Notes under the pieces: generated by a model | Database searches by the model: none | What the model was told of the DNA's origin: nothing | Seen by the model: the letters and a program-made list of their open reading frames with translations, nothing else | Part shown: positions 17,195-25,961 of the stretch, piece after piece | Layout of the letters: each line of letters opens with the position of its first letter | Position numbering within the stretch: the stretch's first letter is position 1 | Made by a program: the position numbers and the translations under genes | From: Thermoproteota archaeon | GTDB taxonomy: Archaea; Thermoproteota; Thermoprotei_A; Sulfolobales; NBVN01 | Direction: 5' to 3' | DNA length: 64,000 nt | Assembly (NCBI GenBank): GCA_030550455.1 | Contig: JAUQPH010000001.1 | Coordinates: 128,259-192,258, forward strand

Positions 17195-17707
17195 CTGAAA
17201 GGGAGTGCTTCGAGTAGTAATGGTAAAGTATCGGCTGATACAAGTAGTAGTAAGGAAACAGGCTTAGAGTGCTTAAGCAAGTTCTTTAAAGGTCTTATAC
17301 CCTTAGAGACTCTCAAGACGATCTTAATAGAAGCTGAGGAGTATGTTGCTAACACTATAAGAATGAGGTTTGATTTTAGTTGTAGTAAGAATCTGTTAAG
17401 AGATGCTGCGGTATCGATACTCTATACTCCACCAAGCGTCAACATGATTGTCGTTGAGTTGTTTCTGTCGTCTCAGGTCAACGCACGTGACTTCATAACA
17501 CGGATCTATCAATCCCTTATTTCAAAATCCTGTTACGTTGAGGCATCCACAGAGGGTATCTACGTAGCTAGGAAAGTTAGTTGCTTCAAAGTTCTAGAGG
17601 CGGAGTTCGTGGGAATAGTCAGCAGCATTCTAAGTGAAGTTGGTGAGAACTGTGTTATGAGCTTCTCAGGTTCTTACGAACTCCTTTGGAATACGGATGC
17701 CTTGTGA
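17195..17707 (+). CDS. Hypothetical protein upstream of rtcB, start uncertain
   Basis: The longest frame with a normal start begins at ATG 17363 (114 residues), but the frame stays open back to 17180 and reads as sensible protein: a Ser-rich linker, then LSKFFKGLIPLETLKTILIE. CTG 17195 lies at the transcription start expected from the TATA box, so leaderless CTG initiation is possible. The C-terminal half (MIVVELFLSSQVNARDFITR, YVEASTEGIYVARKV) has a beta-alpha-beta-beta-alpha rhythm recalling the KEOPS subunit Pcc1, but this is only a pattern impression. It overlaps rtcB by 11 bases. Confidence 0.5.
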   Translation: MKGSASSSNGKVSADTSSSKETGLECLSKFFKGLIPLETLKTILIEAEEYVANTIRMRFDFSCSKNLLRDAAVSILYTPPSVNMIVVELFLSSQVNARDFITRIYQSLISKSCYVEASTEGIYVARKVSCFKVLEAEFVGIVSSILSEVGENCVMSFSGSYELLWNTDAL

Positions 17708-19244
17708 TAAAGTATGGTGCTTAGAGTTATTAGCACCAGAGGCACCTAGTATACTGGTGAAGGCCGTGTTCGAAGAAGCTGCGTATAGGGGACCTCCTCC
17801 CAAGGTATCCATAAAGAGAATAGATGAGTATACATGGGAGATCCCCAGGGACTACAAGAACTGCATGAAAGTTCCCGCAGTTATATTCGCTGATGACTAC
17901 CTCATTAGCAAGATGAGAGAGGATCTGACTCTAGTTCAAGCAGCAAATGTTGCTTGCTTAAACGGAATAGTTTCAGCGTCCTACGTCATGCCGGACGGTC
18001 ATCAGGGGTATGGCTTTCCGATAGGTGGAGTGGCTGGAATGGATTACGAGGAAGGAGTTATATCTCCTGGTGGAGTAGGTTATGACATCAACTGCGGAGT
18101 CAGGTTGCTGAGGACTAACTTGAGCATAGACGATGTTAGACCAAAGCTAAAGGAGCTTATTGACACCATATTTCACAATGTTCCATCCGGTGTTGGAAGT
18201 ACTGGAAAGGTTAAACTCACTTTATCTGAGTTAGATAGAGTTTTGCACGACGGTGTGGAGTGGGCTATAGGCAAAGGGTTCGGATGGCCCGAAGACCCCG
18301 AGTACATAGAGGAAAGAGGCGCTATGCGTGGAGCAGATCCGAGTAAGGTTAGTAAAGTAGCTAAAGAGCGTGGAGCTCCTCAGTTAGGTACTTTGGGAGC
18401 TGGAAATCACTTCCTCGAGGTTCAAGTGGTAGACAAGATCTACGATACTGATGTAGCCAAGGTGCTTGGGATAGAGCATGAGGGGCAGATCATGGTGATG
18501 ATTCATACAGGTTCTCGCGGACTAGGACACCAAGTGGCCAGTGACTACTTGGTAATAATGGAGCGAGCCATGAGGAAGTACGGTATAACACCTCCGGACA
18601 GAGAGCTTGCTTCAGTACCCATAAAGACTAAGGAAGGAGAAGACTACTTTGCTGCTATGGCAGCAGCAGCCAACTACGCGTGGACTAATAGGCAGCTTAT
18701 AACTCATTGGGTTAGGGAGTCTTTTGGAAAGGTGTTCAACGTAGATCCAGATAAGCTAGGTCTCCAAATAATTTACGATGTAGCACACAATATAGCTAAA
18801 ATTGAGGAGCACGTTGTAGATGGAAAACGCTTGAAACTAGTTGTTCACAGAAAAGGAGCCACTAGAGCCTTTCCACCGGGTCATCCGGATATACCCAGAG
18901 CGCACCAATCCATAGGTCAGGTAGTGTTAATACCCGGCTCTATGGGGACTTCAAGTTACGTTATGGTGGGTATACCAGAGGGTAGCAGAACTTTCTACTC
19001 GGCAGCTCACGGTGCTGGAAGATGGATGTCGAGAGAAGCAGCTATTAGGACTTACAGACCTCAGAGCGTTACTCAAGAGCTTAGTTCGAGGGGGATTTAT
19101 ATAAGAGCAGCAACATCGAGGGTCGTGTCTGAAGAGGCTCCTGGAGCATATAAGGACGTCGATAGAGTGGCCATAGTTAGCCACAAGGTAAAGATAGCTA
19201 AGCTGGTAGCGCGCTTGAGACCCATCGGTGTGGCAAAAGGTTGA
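17697..19244 (+). CDS. rtcB: RNA-splicing ligase RtcB
   Basis: GTP- and Mn-dependent 3'-phosphate RNA ligase that joins tRNA exon halves. Metal and catalytic sites are all visible: PDGHQGYGFPIGG, the Cys in GYDINCGVRLL, LGAGNHFLEVQ, HTGSRGLGHQ, VAHNIAK and the guanylylated His in YSAAHGAGRWMSR. The usual N terminus corresponds to KVSIKRIDEYTWEIP at about residue 36. The first 35 residues (with Cys3 and Cys8) are an unusual extension, or the true start may lie further in. Its activator archease is encoded separately at 34978. Location inside the ribosomal operon is uncommon. Confidence 0.95.
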   Translation: MPCDKVWCLELLAPEAPSILVKAVFEEAAYRGPPPKVSIKRIDEYTWEIPRDYKNCMKVPAVIFADDYLISKMREDLTLVQAANVACLNGIVSASYVMPDGHQGYGFPIGGVAGMDYEEGVISPGGVGYDINCGVRLLRTNLSIDDVRPKLKELIDTIFHNVPSGVGSTGKVKLTLSELDRVLHDGVEWAIGKGFGWPEDPEYIEERGAMRGADPSKVSKVAKERGAPQLGTLGAGNHFLEVQVVDKIYDTDVAKVLGIEHEGQIMVMIHTGSRGLGHQVASDYLVIMERAMRKYGITPPDRELASVPIKTKEGEDYFAAMAAAANYAWTNRQLITHWVRESFGKVFNVDPDKLGLQIIYDVAHNIAKIEEHVVDGKRLKLVVHRKGATRAFPPGHPDIPRAHQSIGQVVLIPGSMGTSSYVMVGIPEGSRTFYSAAHGAGRWMSREAAIRTYRPQSVTQELSSRGIYIRAATSRVVSEEAPGAYKDVDRVAIVSHKVKIAKLVARLRPIGVAKG

Positions 19245-19687
19245 AAAAAGTCAGGGTTTTATATAGGAGTGGCAGGTTTTTAGTGCCAGCTACCATATTA
19301 CTAAACGAGAATGGTGTTGCTGAGGTATTTCTTGATTTGCGGGTTTTGGAATCGTACAAAACTAAAGGTTCACTATCACCACGAGAAGTTAGCAGTGTTG
19401 TACCAAGGCATGCGAAGCTTATTTTTAGCGAAGGACGATGCCGGTTCTCCGTAAGAAAGAGTAGGAGAAAAATAGAGGTGCTAGACAAAAATGAGGGAAG
19501 GTTACTCAAGTACATGGGGATAAACCCCAGTGAGGCTATAAAAGGCGGGGATGTATTTTACTGCGAGATCTACGTGATCAAGATAAGAAGTGGTGTCTCC
19601 GACTATACCTTAATAGCTAACAGGAGGTCTACCGCCGTTTTAGAAAACTATCTTGACAAATACTGTAAACGGGAAAGCGATTCCTAA
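19241..19687 (+). CDS. Hypothetical protein downstream of rtcB
   Basis: Basic protein of 148 residues starting at TTG, which overlaps the rtcB stop (TTGA). No family recognised. It is rich in beta-type stretches (RVLYRSGRFLVPATILL, AEVFLDLRVLESY, DVFYCEIYVIKIR) and Lys/Arg clusters (SVRKSRRKIEVL), compatible with an RNA-binding fold. Tight coupling to rtcB suggests a linked role, but this is inference only. Confidence 0.55.
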   Translation: MKKVRVLYRSGRFLVPATILLNENGVAEVFLDLRVLESYKTKGSLSPREVSSVVPRHAKLIFSEGRCRFSVRKSRRKIEVLDKNEGRLLKYMGINPSEAIKGGDVFYCEIYVIKIRSGVSDYTLIANRRSTAVLENYLDKYCKRESDS

Positions 19688-19819
19688 AGGCATGCGGCTT
19701 AGTATTCTCTAAAGCTATAGAACATCTCTTACATCCTTCTAAGGTTTTGTGTGATAATACCCGATTGTGTTGAGATAACGCACTACTAATAGAAAGTACT
19801 TCTTTATACATACCAGAAG

Positions 19820-19828
19820 CTTATAAGG
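19820..19828 (+). promoter_or_regulatory. TATA box before rpl22
   Basis: CTTATAAGG lies about 33-41 bases upstream of the ATG of rpl22 (19861). It would restart transcription of the rpl22-rps3 block after the inserted rtcB cassette. Confidence 0.5.
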
Positions 19829-19860
19829 CTTAGTCCAAACACTAAGGTTTGGTCTGGAGT

Positions 19861-20340
19861 ATGCCGGTATGGAGCTACTCGCTAAAGTTGCGGGATGAGT
19901 CGCGAGTAGCGAAGGCTATGATCTGGGACGCACCTATATCTAGGAAGGAAGCTTACGAGATACTTAAGATATTAAGAGGTAAGAAACTCAGTGAAGCCAA
20001 GAAGTTCCTCGAGGATGTAATTGCTATGAAGAAGGCTGTACCTTACGCTAGATACAAGCTTTCAATAGCGCATAAACCCGGTCTTTCGGATAGTTTTCCC
20101 AAGTGGAGTTCACCTATTGGGAGGTACCCTGTGAAAGCGGCGAAGTATATTCTTAGGCTTCTAAACAATTTAGAGAATAACGCGGAATCAAAGGGGTTGG
20201 ATCTGGAGAGATTAGTAATTATACACGCAGCAGCGCATAGAGGTCCTTACTTAAAGAGGTGGATGCCGAGAGCCTTCGGAAGAGCTACACCTAAATTCAG
20301 GTCTCTGACTCACGTTGAAGTCATGGTAAAAGAGGTGTAA
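19861..20340 (+). CDS. rpl22: 50S ribosomal protein L22 (uL22)
   Basis: Large-subunit protein lining the exit tunnel. Features: ISRKEAYEILKILRGKKLSEA, RYPVKAAKYILRLLNNLENNA, and the beta-hairpin tip KRWMPRAFGRATP. ATG 19861 (MPVWSYSLK) is preferred to TTG 19849 because it matches the family start and has TGGAG upstream. It is separated from rps19 by the rtcB cassette instead of following directly. Confidence 0.95.
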   Translation: MPVWSYSLKLRDESRVAKAMIWDAPISRKEAYEILKILRGKKLSEAKKFLEDVIAMKKAVPYARYKLSIAHKPGLSDSFPKWSSPIGRYPVKAAKYILRLLNNLENNAESKGLDLERLVIIHAAAHRGPYLKRWMPRAFGRATPKFRSLTHVEVMVKEV

Positions 20341-20343
20341 GCT

Positions 20344-20991
20344 ATGGTAGACATAAAGAAGTACTTTCTCGAAATGAACGTCACTAGATTGAAGATCGAT
20401 GAGTATCTTGCTAAAACTCTCTCTAAAGCCGGGTACGCCGGTGTCGACCTCTTTAGAACTCCTCTCGGTGATAGAGTAATTATATATGCGGATAGGCCTG
20501 CCATGGTCATAGGTAGAAGGGGTCAGCAAATAAAGAAATTAGCCGACCTTCTTTCTAAGTACTTCAAGTTAGAAAATCCTCAGATCACTGTAACTGGTCT
20601 CGAGGTTCCAGAGCTTAGTGCTAGAGTTATGGCGTCCAGGATAGCATTAGCCCTCGAGAAGGGCTATCACTTTAGGCGTGCGGCGTTTGTCGCCCTCAGG
20701 AGGATTATGGCTGCTGGAGCCGTTGGCTGTGAGATAGTGATTAGTGGCAAGTTGACCTCCGAGAGAGCGAGGTATGAAAAGGTCAAGGCCGGGAAAGTAT
20801 ACAAGACCGGAGGACACTCTGACAGGCTTGTCGATAGAGCTATATCGAGTGTTCTCCTAAAGCCCGGTATTTACGGCATCGAGGTCATCATAGTCAAACC
20901 AGGCACTCCCGACGATCTCGTCGTCGTTAAAGCGCAAACACAGGAGGCTTCACCGCAAGTGCCTCAGGAAGCTGGAGGTGGTGTTAAGTGA
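20344..20991 (+). CDS. rps3: 30S ribosomal protein S3 (uS3)
   Basis: Protein of 215 residues at the mRNA entry. The N-terminal KH domain with [15 protein letters not shown] is followed by the C-terminal domain [16 protein letters not shown] and [20 protein letters not shown] Gln/Pro/Gly-rich tail ends the protein, as in other archaea. It follows rpl22 after 3 bases. Confidence 0.96.
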   Translation: MVDIKKYFLEMNVTRLKIDEYLAKTLSKAGYAGVDLFRTPLGDRVIIYADRPAMVIGRRGQQIKKLADLLSKYFKLENPQITVTGLEVPELSARVMASRIALALEKGYHFRRAAFVALRRIMAAGAVGCEIVISGKLTSERARYEKVKAGKVYKTGGHSDRLVDRAISSVLLKPGIYGIEVIIVKPGTPDDLVVVKAQTQEASPQVPQEAGGGVK

Positions 20992-21197
20992 GTTTATCAG
21001 CTAAAGAAATACGGGAAATGAGTCCAGAGGATAGGGTTAAGCTACTCGGAGAGCTTAGGATGGAGTTACTGAAGTTGAGGACTCAGGCTAGAGTAGGTAC
21101 ACTGACAAATACTGCGAGAATAAGGATAGTGAGAAAGAACATAGCCCGCATCCTTACAGTCCTTAACGAGGAGCGTAAGAGAGGTGTAAGTAAGTGA
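20988..21197 (+). CDS. rpl29: 50S ribosomal protein L29 (uL29)
   Basis: Two-helix ribosomal protein of 69 residues, with [33 protein letters not shown] and [17 protein letters not shown], the standard L29 pattern. GTG start overlaps rps3 by 4 bases (GTGA). It ends overlapping the RNase P protein gene in the same way. Confidence 0.95.
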   Translation: MSLSAKEIREMSPEDRVKLLGELRMELLKLRTQARVGTLTNTARIRIVRKNIARILTVLNEERKRGVSK

Positions 21198-21469
21198 AGT
21201 ATTCAAGAAGCAACCTTAAATGTCATGAGCTAATAGGACTGGAAGTAAGTGTATTAGAACATAGCGACAAAAGACTTGAAGGACTTAGTGGAGTAGTCGT
21301 GTGGGAAACCAGGAACATGCTCTTCGTCGAGTCCTCGGGTCGCGAAATTAAGGTCCCAAAGAGCTACGGAAGATTTTCTTTTAAGCTACCTAGTTCAGAT
21401 AGCTTAGTGATAGTTAGAGGTGAGGAGATCCTTAATAACCCTGAGGAGAGGGTTAAGATGTGTTGGTGA
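21194..21469 (+). CDS. rnp1: Ribonuclease P protein component 1 (Rpp29/Pop4)
   Basis: Protein subunit of RNase P, which trims the 5' end of pre-tRNA. The Sm-like barrel pattern is visible: HELIGLEVSVLEHSDKRLEG, GVVVWETRNMLFVESSGRE and KVPKSYGRFSFKLP. The position between rpl29 and rps17 is conserved in archaea. GTG start overlaps rpl29. No RNase P RNA gene was recognised in the window. Confidence 0.9.
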   Translation: MKYSRSNLKCHELIGLEVSVLEHSDKRLEGLSGVVVWETRNMLFVESSGREIKVPKSYGRFSFKLPSSDSLVIVRGEEILNNPEERVKMCW

Positions 21470-21474
21470 GGAAT

Positions 21475-21837
21475 ATGAGTGAAGGAGTTAAACTAAACAA
21501 TATTGGGATAAGCTATAAGGGGCTCAATCCTCCGCAAGAAGCATGCTCTGACCCGAAGTGCCCGTGGCACGGTCATCTGAAAGTTCGTGGTAATCTATTA
21601 GAAGGCAGAGTTTACAAGGCAAGAGCGTCGAAGATGGTTGTTATCGAGAGAGACTACTTAGTATATGTTAGAAAATTCCGTAGGTACGAGAAGCGTAGGT
21701 CTAGAATACACGCTTACTTACCTCCCTGTATAAAGGTATCTCCAGGAGACACAGTCTTGATAGGTGAAACGAGACCTCTAGCTAAATCTGTAGCCTGGGT
21801 TGTTCTAGGCGCAATCCGCAGGGGTGGTACTGAATGA
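21475..21837 (+). CDS. rps17: 30S ribosomal protein S17 (uS17)
   Basis: OB-fold small-subunit protein. The archaeal pattern [20 protein letters not shown], then [19 protein letters not shown] and a C-terminal [16 protein letters not shown] are present. ATG 21475, preceded by GGTGAGG, is chosen over GTG 21460, which would overlap the rnp1 end. Its stop overlaps the L14 start. Confidence 0.95.
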   Translation: MSEGVKLNNIGISYKGLNPPQEACSDPKCPWHGHLKVRGNLLEGRVYKARASKMVVIERDYLVYVRKFRRYEKRRSRIHAYLPPCIKVSPGDTVLIGETRPLAKSVAWVVLGAIRRGGTE

Positions 21838-22253
21838 GTACGGTGAAGTCTACAGCCAGGTTTAGTAGACTAGGGAGGTCTCCGGGAATTATTAATGGAA
21901 CTAGACTTAATGTAGCAGATAACAGCGGTGCTAAAGAAGTGATGATGGTTGGTGTAACGGGAGTTAAAACTAGGTTGAGGAGGGTTCCCTTCGCTACCGT
22001 GGGGGACCTAATCGTAGTAACAGTTAAACGAGGTAAAACAGAACTAGTAGGTCAGGTAATGCAGGCAGTAGTTATTAGGCAGCGTAAGCCGTATAGGAGA
22101 CCGGATGGAAGCTGGATAGCGTTTGAGGACAATGCTTGCGTTATAGTTACACCGGAGGGTAATCCTAAGGGTAGTGAAATAAGGGGACCGGTCTCACGAG
22201 AGGCTGCTGAGAGATGGCCAGGGATAGCCAACTTAGCGACACTCGTGGTTTAA
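21834..22253 (+). CDS. rpl14: 50S ribosomal protein L14 (uL14)
   Basis: Interface protein of the large subunit, 139 residues. Hallmarks are [20 protein letters not shown], then [16 protein letters not shown] and [23 protein letters not shown] start overlaps rps17 by 4 bases. The C-terminal [20 protein letters not shown] is typical of archaea. Confidence 0.96.
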   Translation: MSTVKSTARFSRLGRSPGIINGTRLNVADNSGAKEVMMVGVTGVKTRLRRVPFATVGDLIVVTVKRGKTELVGQVMQAVVIRQRKPYRRPDGSWIAFEDNACVIVTPEGNPKGSEIRGPVSREAAERWPGIANLATLVV

Positions 22254-22263
22254 GGTGGTTATT

Positions 22264-22653
22264 ATGGTAGCACGAGAGATTAGTAAGCAACCCCGCAAAC
22301 AGAGGTTAGCTTTCTTTAGGGCCTACTTACACTCTAAACACAGGTACTTTAATGCTCCTCTCTCAGAAGATCTCGAGAAGGAGTACGGAGTTAAGAGGTT
22401 ACCAGTTAGAAAGGATGACGTAGTGAGAGTTGTTAGAGGTGACTGGGCTGGTCACGAGGGAAAGGTCTTAAGGGTCGACCTCAAGAGAGTTAGGCTGTAT
22501 GTTGAGGGAATAACGGTAAAGAAGGCTGATGGAACTCCTGTGCCTTACCCCATACATCCGTCTAAGGTAGTTATAGTTAAGCTCGGTAAGGTGGATAAGG
22601 TGAGGGAGAAGATCATTGCGAGAAGAAAGGCTGCTTCGAGAGGTGGTAGGTAA
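22264..22653 (+). CDS. rpl24: 50S ribosomal protein L24 (uL24)
   Basis: Early assembly protein with a KOW motif: VRKDDVVRVVRGDWAGHEGK, followed by VDLKRVRLYVEGITVKKADG. ATG 22264 (MVAREISKQPRKQRLAFFRA) is used rather than GTG 22255; GGTGG sits 5-8 bases before it. Ends overlapping rps4e by one base. Confidence 0.95.
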   Translation: MVAREISKQPRKQRLAFFRAYLHSKHRYFNAPLSEDLEKEYGVKRLPVRKDDVVRVVRGDWAGHEGKVLRVDLKRVRLYVEGITVKKADGTPVPYPIHPSKVVIVKLGKVDKVREKIIARRKAASRGGR

Positions 22654-23405
22654 TGGGTAGAATGGGAGGTAGTAGGCACTTGAAGAGATTGGCTGCTCCA
22701 GAGTTCTGGCCTCTATTGAGAAAGGAGGCTGTGTGGACCGTCAAACCATCACCTGGTCCACACTCGATAAGTAAATCTCTCCCGCTTCTGATCGTAATTA
22801 GGGACGTCATTGGATACGCTAAGACCTATAGAGAGGCTAGAAAGCTGATAGCTGAAGGTCACTTTAAGGTCGATGGACGCGTTAGACGTGATTACAAGTT
22901 TCCAGTAGGTTTGATGGATGTTCTCGAGATAGTAGATACAGGAGAGTTATTTAGAGTAGTCCCAGTACCCGTAAAGGTTTTAGCGCTTATCCCGATATCT
23001 AAGGAGGAAGCATCGTTTAAGTTGTGTAGAATCGAAAATAAGACTACACTTAAAGGAGGAAAGATTCAGTTGAACTTACATGACGGTAGGAACGTGGAGG
23101 TCCCTGCTGAAGAGGCGAGGAAGTACACCACGATGTCTGTATTAAAGATCTCAATTCCTGACAGTAAGTTGCTAGGCTATATACCTATGGAGAAGGGAGT
23201 TCTTGCGACGGTCGTAGGCGGCATGAACGTGGGTAGGGTCGGTAGAGTAGTAAGTATAAGCGAGGGGATGCGCCACTACAGAAAGCTAGTCCTTCTGGAG
23301 GATATCTCTGGTGGCAACTTCTATACATCGCTAGATAAAGTTTTCGTAGTAGGCACTGAAAAGCCAGAAATTGCTCTGCCGATAACTGTGAAACCGGTGA
23401 AATGA
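22653..23405 (+). CDS. rps4e: 30S ribosomal protein S4e (eS4)
   Basis: Archaeal/eukaryotic-specific small-subunit protein of 250 residues. It begins RMGGSRHLKRLAAPEFWP, followed by the S4-like RNA-binding segment (TYREARKLIAEGHFKVDGRV) and a KOW-like C-terminal part (VVGGMNVGRVGRVVSISEG). ATG start shares a base with the L24 stop. Confidence 0.95.
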   Translation: MGRMGGSRHLKRLAAPEFWPLLRKEAVWTVKPSPGPHSISKSLPLLIVIRDVIGYAKTYREARKLIAEGHFKVDGRVRRDYKFPVGLMDVLEIVDTGELFRVVPVPVKVLALIPISKEEASFKLCRIENKTTLKGGKIQLNLHDGRNVEVPAEEARKYTTMSVLKISIPDSKLLGYIPMEKGVLATVVGGMNVGRVGRVVSISEGMRHYRKLVLLEDISGGNFYTSLDKVFVVGTEKPEIALPITVKPVK

Positions 23406-23406
23406 A

Positions 23407-23979
23407 GTGTCAGCGACGGAAGTAGTGGAGGAAAAGATTAAGGAGTTCACTAGTAGGTGGGCTTCTAACAAAATGCTTGAGCCTAGGGTGGCTAAGGTTG
23501 TTATCAACATGGGTGTGGGGGCGTCCGGCGAGAGGTTGGAGAAGGCTGCAAAACTGCTTGAACAACTAGCTGGCCAGAAGCCGTCTCTTAGGAGGGCTAA
23601 GAGAACTATTAAAGAATTTAATATAAAGAAGGGAGAGCCTATAGCAGTTGCTGTCACACTACGGGGTTCTAGGGCTTTGGAGTTTCTCGATAAGGCACTA
23701 ACCGCTATTGGTCGTCGAATCAAGTATTCGAGTTTCGATGACTACGGTAACGTTTCTTTTGGCATAAAGGAGCATATAGTGCTTCCTGGAGCAAAGTACG
23801 ATCCGGATATAGGGATTTTTGGAATGGATGTAACAGTGAAGTTAGAGAGACCTGGATACAGAGTTATGAGGAGGAGAAGGTGTAGATCTAGTATACCTAG
23901 AAGACACCGAGTGAGTAGAGAAGAGGCAGCAGTATTCTTCATGACTAAGCTAGGCGTTAAGGTGGTCGGGTTTGGGTAA
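23407..23979 (+). CDS. rpl5: 50S ribosomal protein L5 (uL5)
   Basis: 5S rRNA-binding protein at the top of the large subunit. Markers: VAKVVINMGVGASGERLEKA, SLRRAKRTIKEFNIKKGEPI, and GNVSFGIKEHIVLPGAKYDP. GTG start lies one base after the rps4e stop. The end overlaps the TTG start of rps14 by 8 bases. Confidence 0.95.
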   Translation: MSATEVVEEKIKEFTSRWASNKMLEPRVAKVVINMGVGASGERLEKAAKLLEQLAGQKPSLRRAKRTIKEFNIKKGEPIAVAVTLRGSRALEFLDKALTAIGRRIKYSSFDDYGNVSFGIKEHIVLPGAKYDPDIGIFGMDVTVKLERPGYRVMRRRRCRSSIPRRHRVSREEAAVFFMTKLGVKVVGFG

Positions 23980-24136
23980 GTACCGAAGGCCAATAATTAG
24001 GAGGTATGGAAAAGGAGTTCAAATGTGCCGTAGATGTGGTAGTAGAGATGCGGTAATACAGAAGTACGGTCTCTACTTGTGTAGGCAGTGCTTTAGGGAG
24101 GTAGCGATGCAGCTCGGGTTTAGGAAGTACATGTAG
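23972..24136 (+). CDS. rps14: 30S ribosomal protein S14 (uS14), zinc-binding type
   Basis: A 54-residue gene starting with TTG at 23972 inside the end of rpl5. The protein starts MGKYRRPIIRRYGKG and has four zinc-binding cysteines in two CxxC pairs (Cys19, Cys22, Cys37, Cys40: CRRC and CRQC). It ends FREVAMQLGFRKYM, the standard archaeal S14 ending. Order L5-S14-S8 is conserved. Confidence 0.95.
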   Translation: MGKYRRPIIRRYGKGVQMCRRCGSRDAVIQKYGLYLCRQCFREVAMQLGFRKYM

Positions 24137-24145
24137 GGTGAGATT

Positions 24146-24547
24146 ATGGTGTCGGTAGATACTCTCGCAAACGCCTTATCAACAATATACAATAACGAGA
24201 TGAGAGGTAATAGAGAGGCTCTACTAATGCCGTCTTCAAAATTGGTTGCGTCTGTTCTTAGAGTGATGCAGAGGTATGGCTACATCGGGGAGTTCGAGCA
24301 CATTGATGATGGGAGGTGGGGGAAGCTTAAAGTACAGCTCTTAGGTAGAATAAACAAGTGCGGAGCCATTAAGCCAAGGTATTCAGTTAAGTACGTTGAT
24401 CTGCTGAGGATGCCGGATTGGCTAAAGAGTTACCTACCGTCTCGTGATATAGGTATACTAGTGCTCTCTACTTCTCAGGGAGTGATATCGCATATAGAAG
24501 CTATAGAGAGAAAGATCGGTGGTGTACTAATAGCATACGTCTACTAG
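24146..24547 (+). CDS. rps8: 30S ribosomal protein S8 (uS8)
   Basis: Central-domain 16S rRNA binder, 133 residues. It starts [18 protein letters not shown], and the C-terminal RNA-binding region [17 protein letters not shown] carries the STS(Q)G motif. An ATG preceded by GGGTGA fixes the start. It lies 9 bases after rps14. Confidence 0.95.
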   Translation: MVSVDTLANALSTIYNNEMRGNREALLMPSSKLVASVLRVMQRYGYIGEFEHIDDGRWGKLKVQLLGRINKCGAIKPRYSVKYVDLLRMPDWLKSYLPSRDIGILVLSTSQGVISHIEAIERKIGGVLIAYVY

Positions 24548-24553
24548 GGGATA

Positions 24554-25105
24554 ATGATGGCTCGAGCTGTTAGGCTAAGGGAGGAGATAGCTATTCCGGC
24601 GGGAGTTAGTGTAGAGCTGGAGGGCAAAAAAGTACGAGTCAAGGGACCTAAGGGAGTAGTCGAGAGGGACTTTAGTTACGCTAAAGGAATAGCTATGAAG
24701 GTTGATGAAGGAGTTGTAACTCTTGAGACCTACTTTGCTAATAGAGAGCGGAAAGCGCAGTTTTACTCAATAGTATCACACATTAAGAATATGATAGATG
24801 GCGTTACGAAAGGCTATAGATACAAGCTTAAGATAGTATACTCCCACTTTCCAGTAACAGTTAGAGTAGAAGGTGATAAGGTGTACATCGAAAACTTTAT
24901 TGGGGAGAAAGCACCTAGAGTAGCTAAAATAATTGGAAACGTAAGAGTCACAGTAAGTAAGACTGACGTTATCGTTGAAGGATGCGACCTTGAGGCAGTA
25001 GCTCAAACAGCTGCTAACATAGAGCAAGCGACTAAGATAAGAGAGTTCGATAGAAGGGTTTTTGTGGACGGGATCTACATTTACGAAAGAGGTTACGCTG
25101 ATTGA
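24554..25105 (+). CDS. rpl6: 50S ribosomal protein L6 (uL6)
   Basis: Large-subunit protein near the factor-binding centre, 183 residues, with the tandem alpha-beta repeats of L6: IPAGVSVELEGKKVRVKGPK and VTVSKTDVIVEGCDLEAVAQ, then an ending typical of archaea (FVDGIYIYERG). Two ATGs in tandem (24554, 24557) are possible starts, with GGGGAT upstream. Confidence 0.94.
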   Translation: MMARAVRLREEIAIPAGVSVELEGKKVRVKGPKGVVERDFSYAKGIAMKVDEGVVTLETYFANRERKAQFYSIVSHIKNMIDGVTKGYRYKLKIVYSHFPVTVRVEGDKVYIENFIGEKAPRVAKIIGNVRVTVSKTDVIVEGCDLEAVAQTAANIEQATKIREFDRRVFVDGIYIYERGYAD

Positions 25106-25115
25106 GGTGGTAGTA

Positions 25116-25508
25116 GTGAGTAGTCAGATAAGCCCTGGCGAGGCTAAGAAGCTCATCAAGAAGAAGCTAAAGCTGTGTTTCTATAGAAATAAGTGGTGGA
25201 AGTTCTCGAAGTTCAGGAAAGACCCGAAGTGGAGAAAGCCGAGGGGTAAGGATAACCCAATGAGGTTAAGACTCAAAGGTCATCCTCCAGTAGCATCAGC
25301 TGGATATGGAACGCCGTCAGCTATTAGGGGTCTTCATCCCTCTGGTCTTAAGCCAGTAGTAGTCAGTAATTTGAGAGATCTCAGTGGTTTAGACCCGTCA
25401 AGGAACGTAGTCTATATTAGCTCTACCGTAGGACTAAGAAAGAGGCTGGAAATAATCAAAAAAGCTCAAGAGATGGGATTCCGAGTAGCTAATCCGGGTG
25501 GTACATGA
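25116..25508 (+). CDS. rpl32e: 50S ribosomal protein L32e (eL32)
   Basis: Archaeal/eukaryotic ribosomal protein. Core segments WRKPRGKDNPMRLRLKGHPP, VASAGYGTPSAIRGLHPSGL and the end GLRKRLEIIKKAQEMGFRV are recognisable. The frame extends to 25062 inside rpl6, but GTG 25116, about 5 bases after GAGGTGG, gives a normal-length protein. The stop overlaps the L19e start. Confidence 0.93.
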   Translation: MSSQISPGEAKKLIKKKLKLCFYRNKWWKFSKFRKDPKWRKPRGKDNPMRLRLKGHPPVASAGYGTPSAIRGLHPSGLKPVVVSNLRDLSGLDPSRNVVYISSTVGLRKRLEIIKKAQEMGFRVANPGGT

Positions 25509-25960
25509 TGGTAGACCTAATACTGCAGAGGAGGCTGGCTGCTGAGATACTAAATGTAGGTGAGAATAGGGTTAGGTTTGACCCTGAGAGAGTTGCTGAT
25601 ATAGAGTCTGCTCTAACTAAGGAGGATGTGAGGAAGTTAATTAAGGAGGGTGTGATATGGGCTGAACCCTCAGGAAGAAACTCGAGAGGAAGGTGGAAGG
25701 AAAGACATGAGAAAAGGAAGAGGGGTCATAGAAGGGGTCCAGGCAAAAGAAAGGGAGCTAAAGGAGCGAGAGAAGACCCGCATGAAAGGTGGGTTAAGAC
25801 TGTAAGAAAGATCAGAAGGTTTATTAAGTGGCTCAGAGATAACGATGTTATAGATACTGCTACCTATCGAAGGCTTTACAGACTAGCTAAGGGAGGAGCT
25901 TTTAAGAACTTACCCGACCTTAAGAGGCACTTAGTGGCCATGGGTATACAGGTGAGATAA
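25505..25960 (+). CDS. rpl19e: 50S ribosomal protein L19e (eL19)
   Basis: Long-helix ribosomal protein, 151 residues, with LQRRLAAEILNVGENRVRFD, a very basic GRWKERHEKRKRGHRRGPGK stretch, and a C-terminal helix RRLYRLAKGGAFKNLPDL. Two ATGs (25505, 25508) could serve. It is followed by L18 after one base. Confidence 0.95.
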   Translation: MMVDLILQRRLAAEILNVGENRVRFDPERVADIESALTKEDVRKLIKEGVIWAEPSGRNSRGRWKERHEKRKRGHRRGPGKRKGAKGAREDPHERWVKTVRKIRRFIKWLRDNDVIDTATYRRLYRLAKGGAFKNLPDLKRHLVAMGIQVR

Positions 25961-25961
25961 T

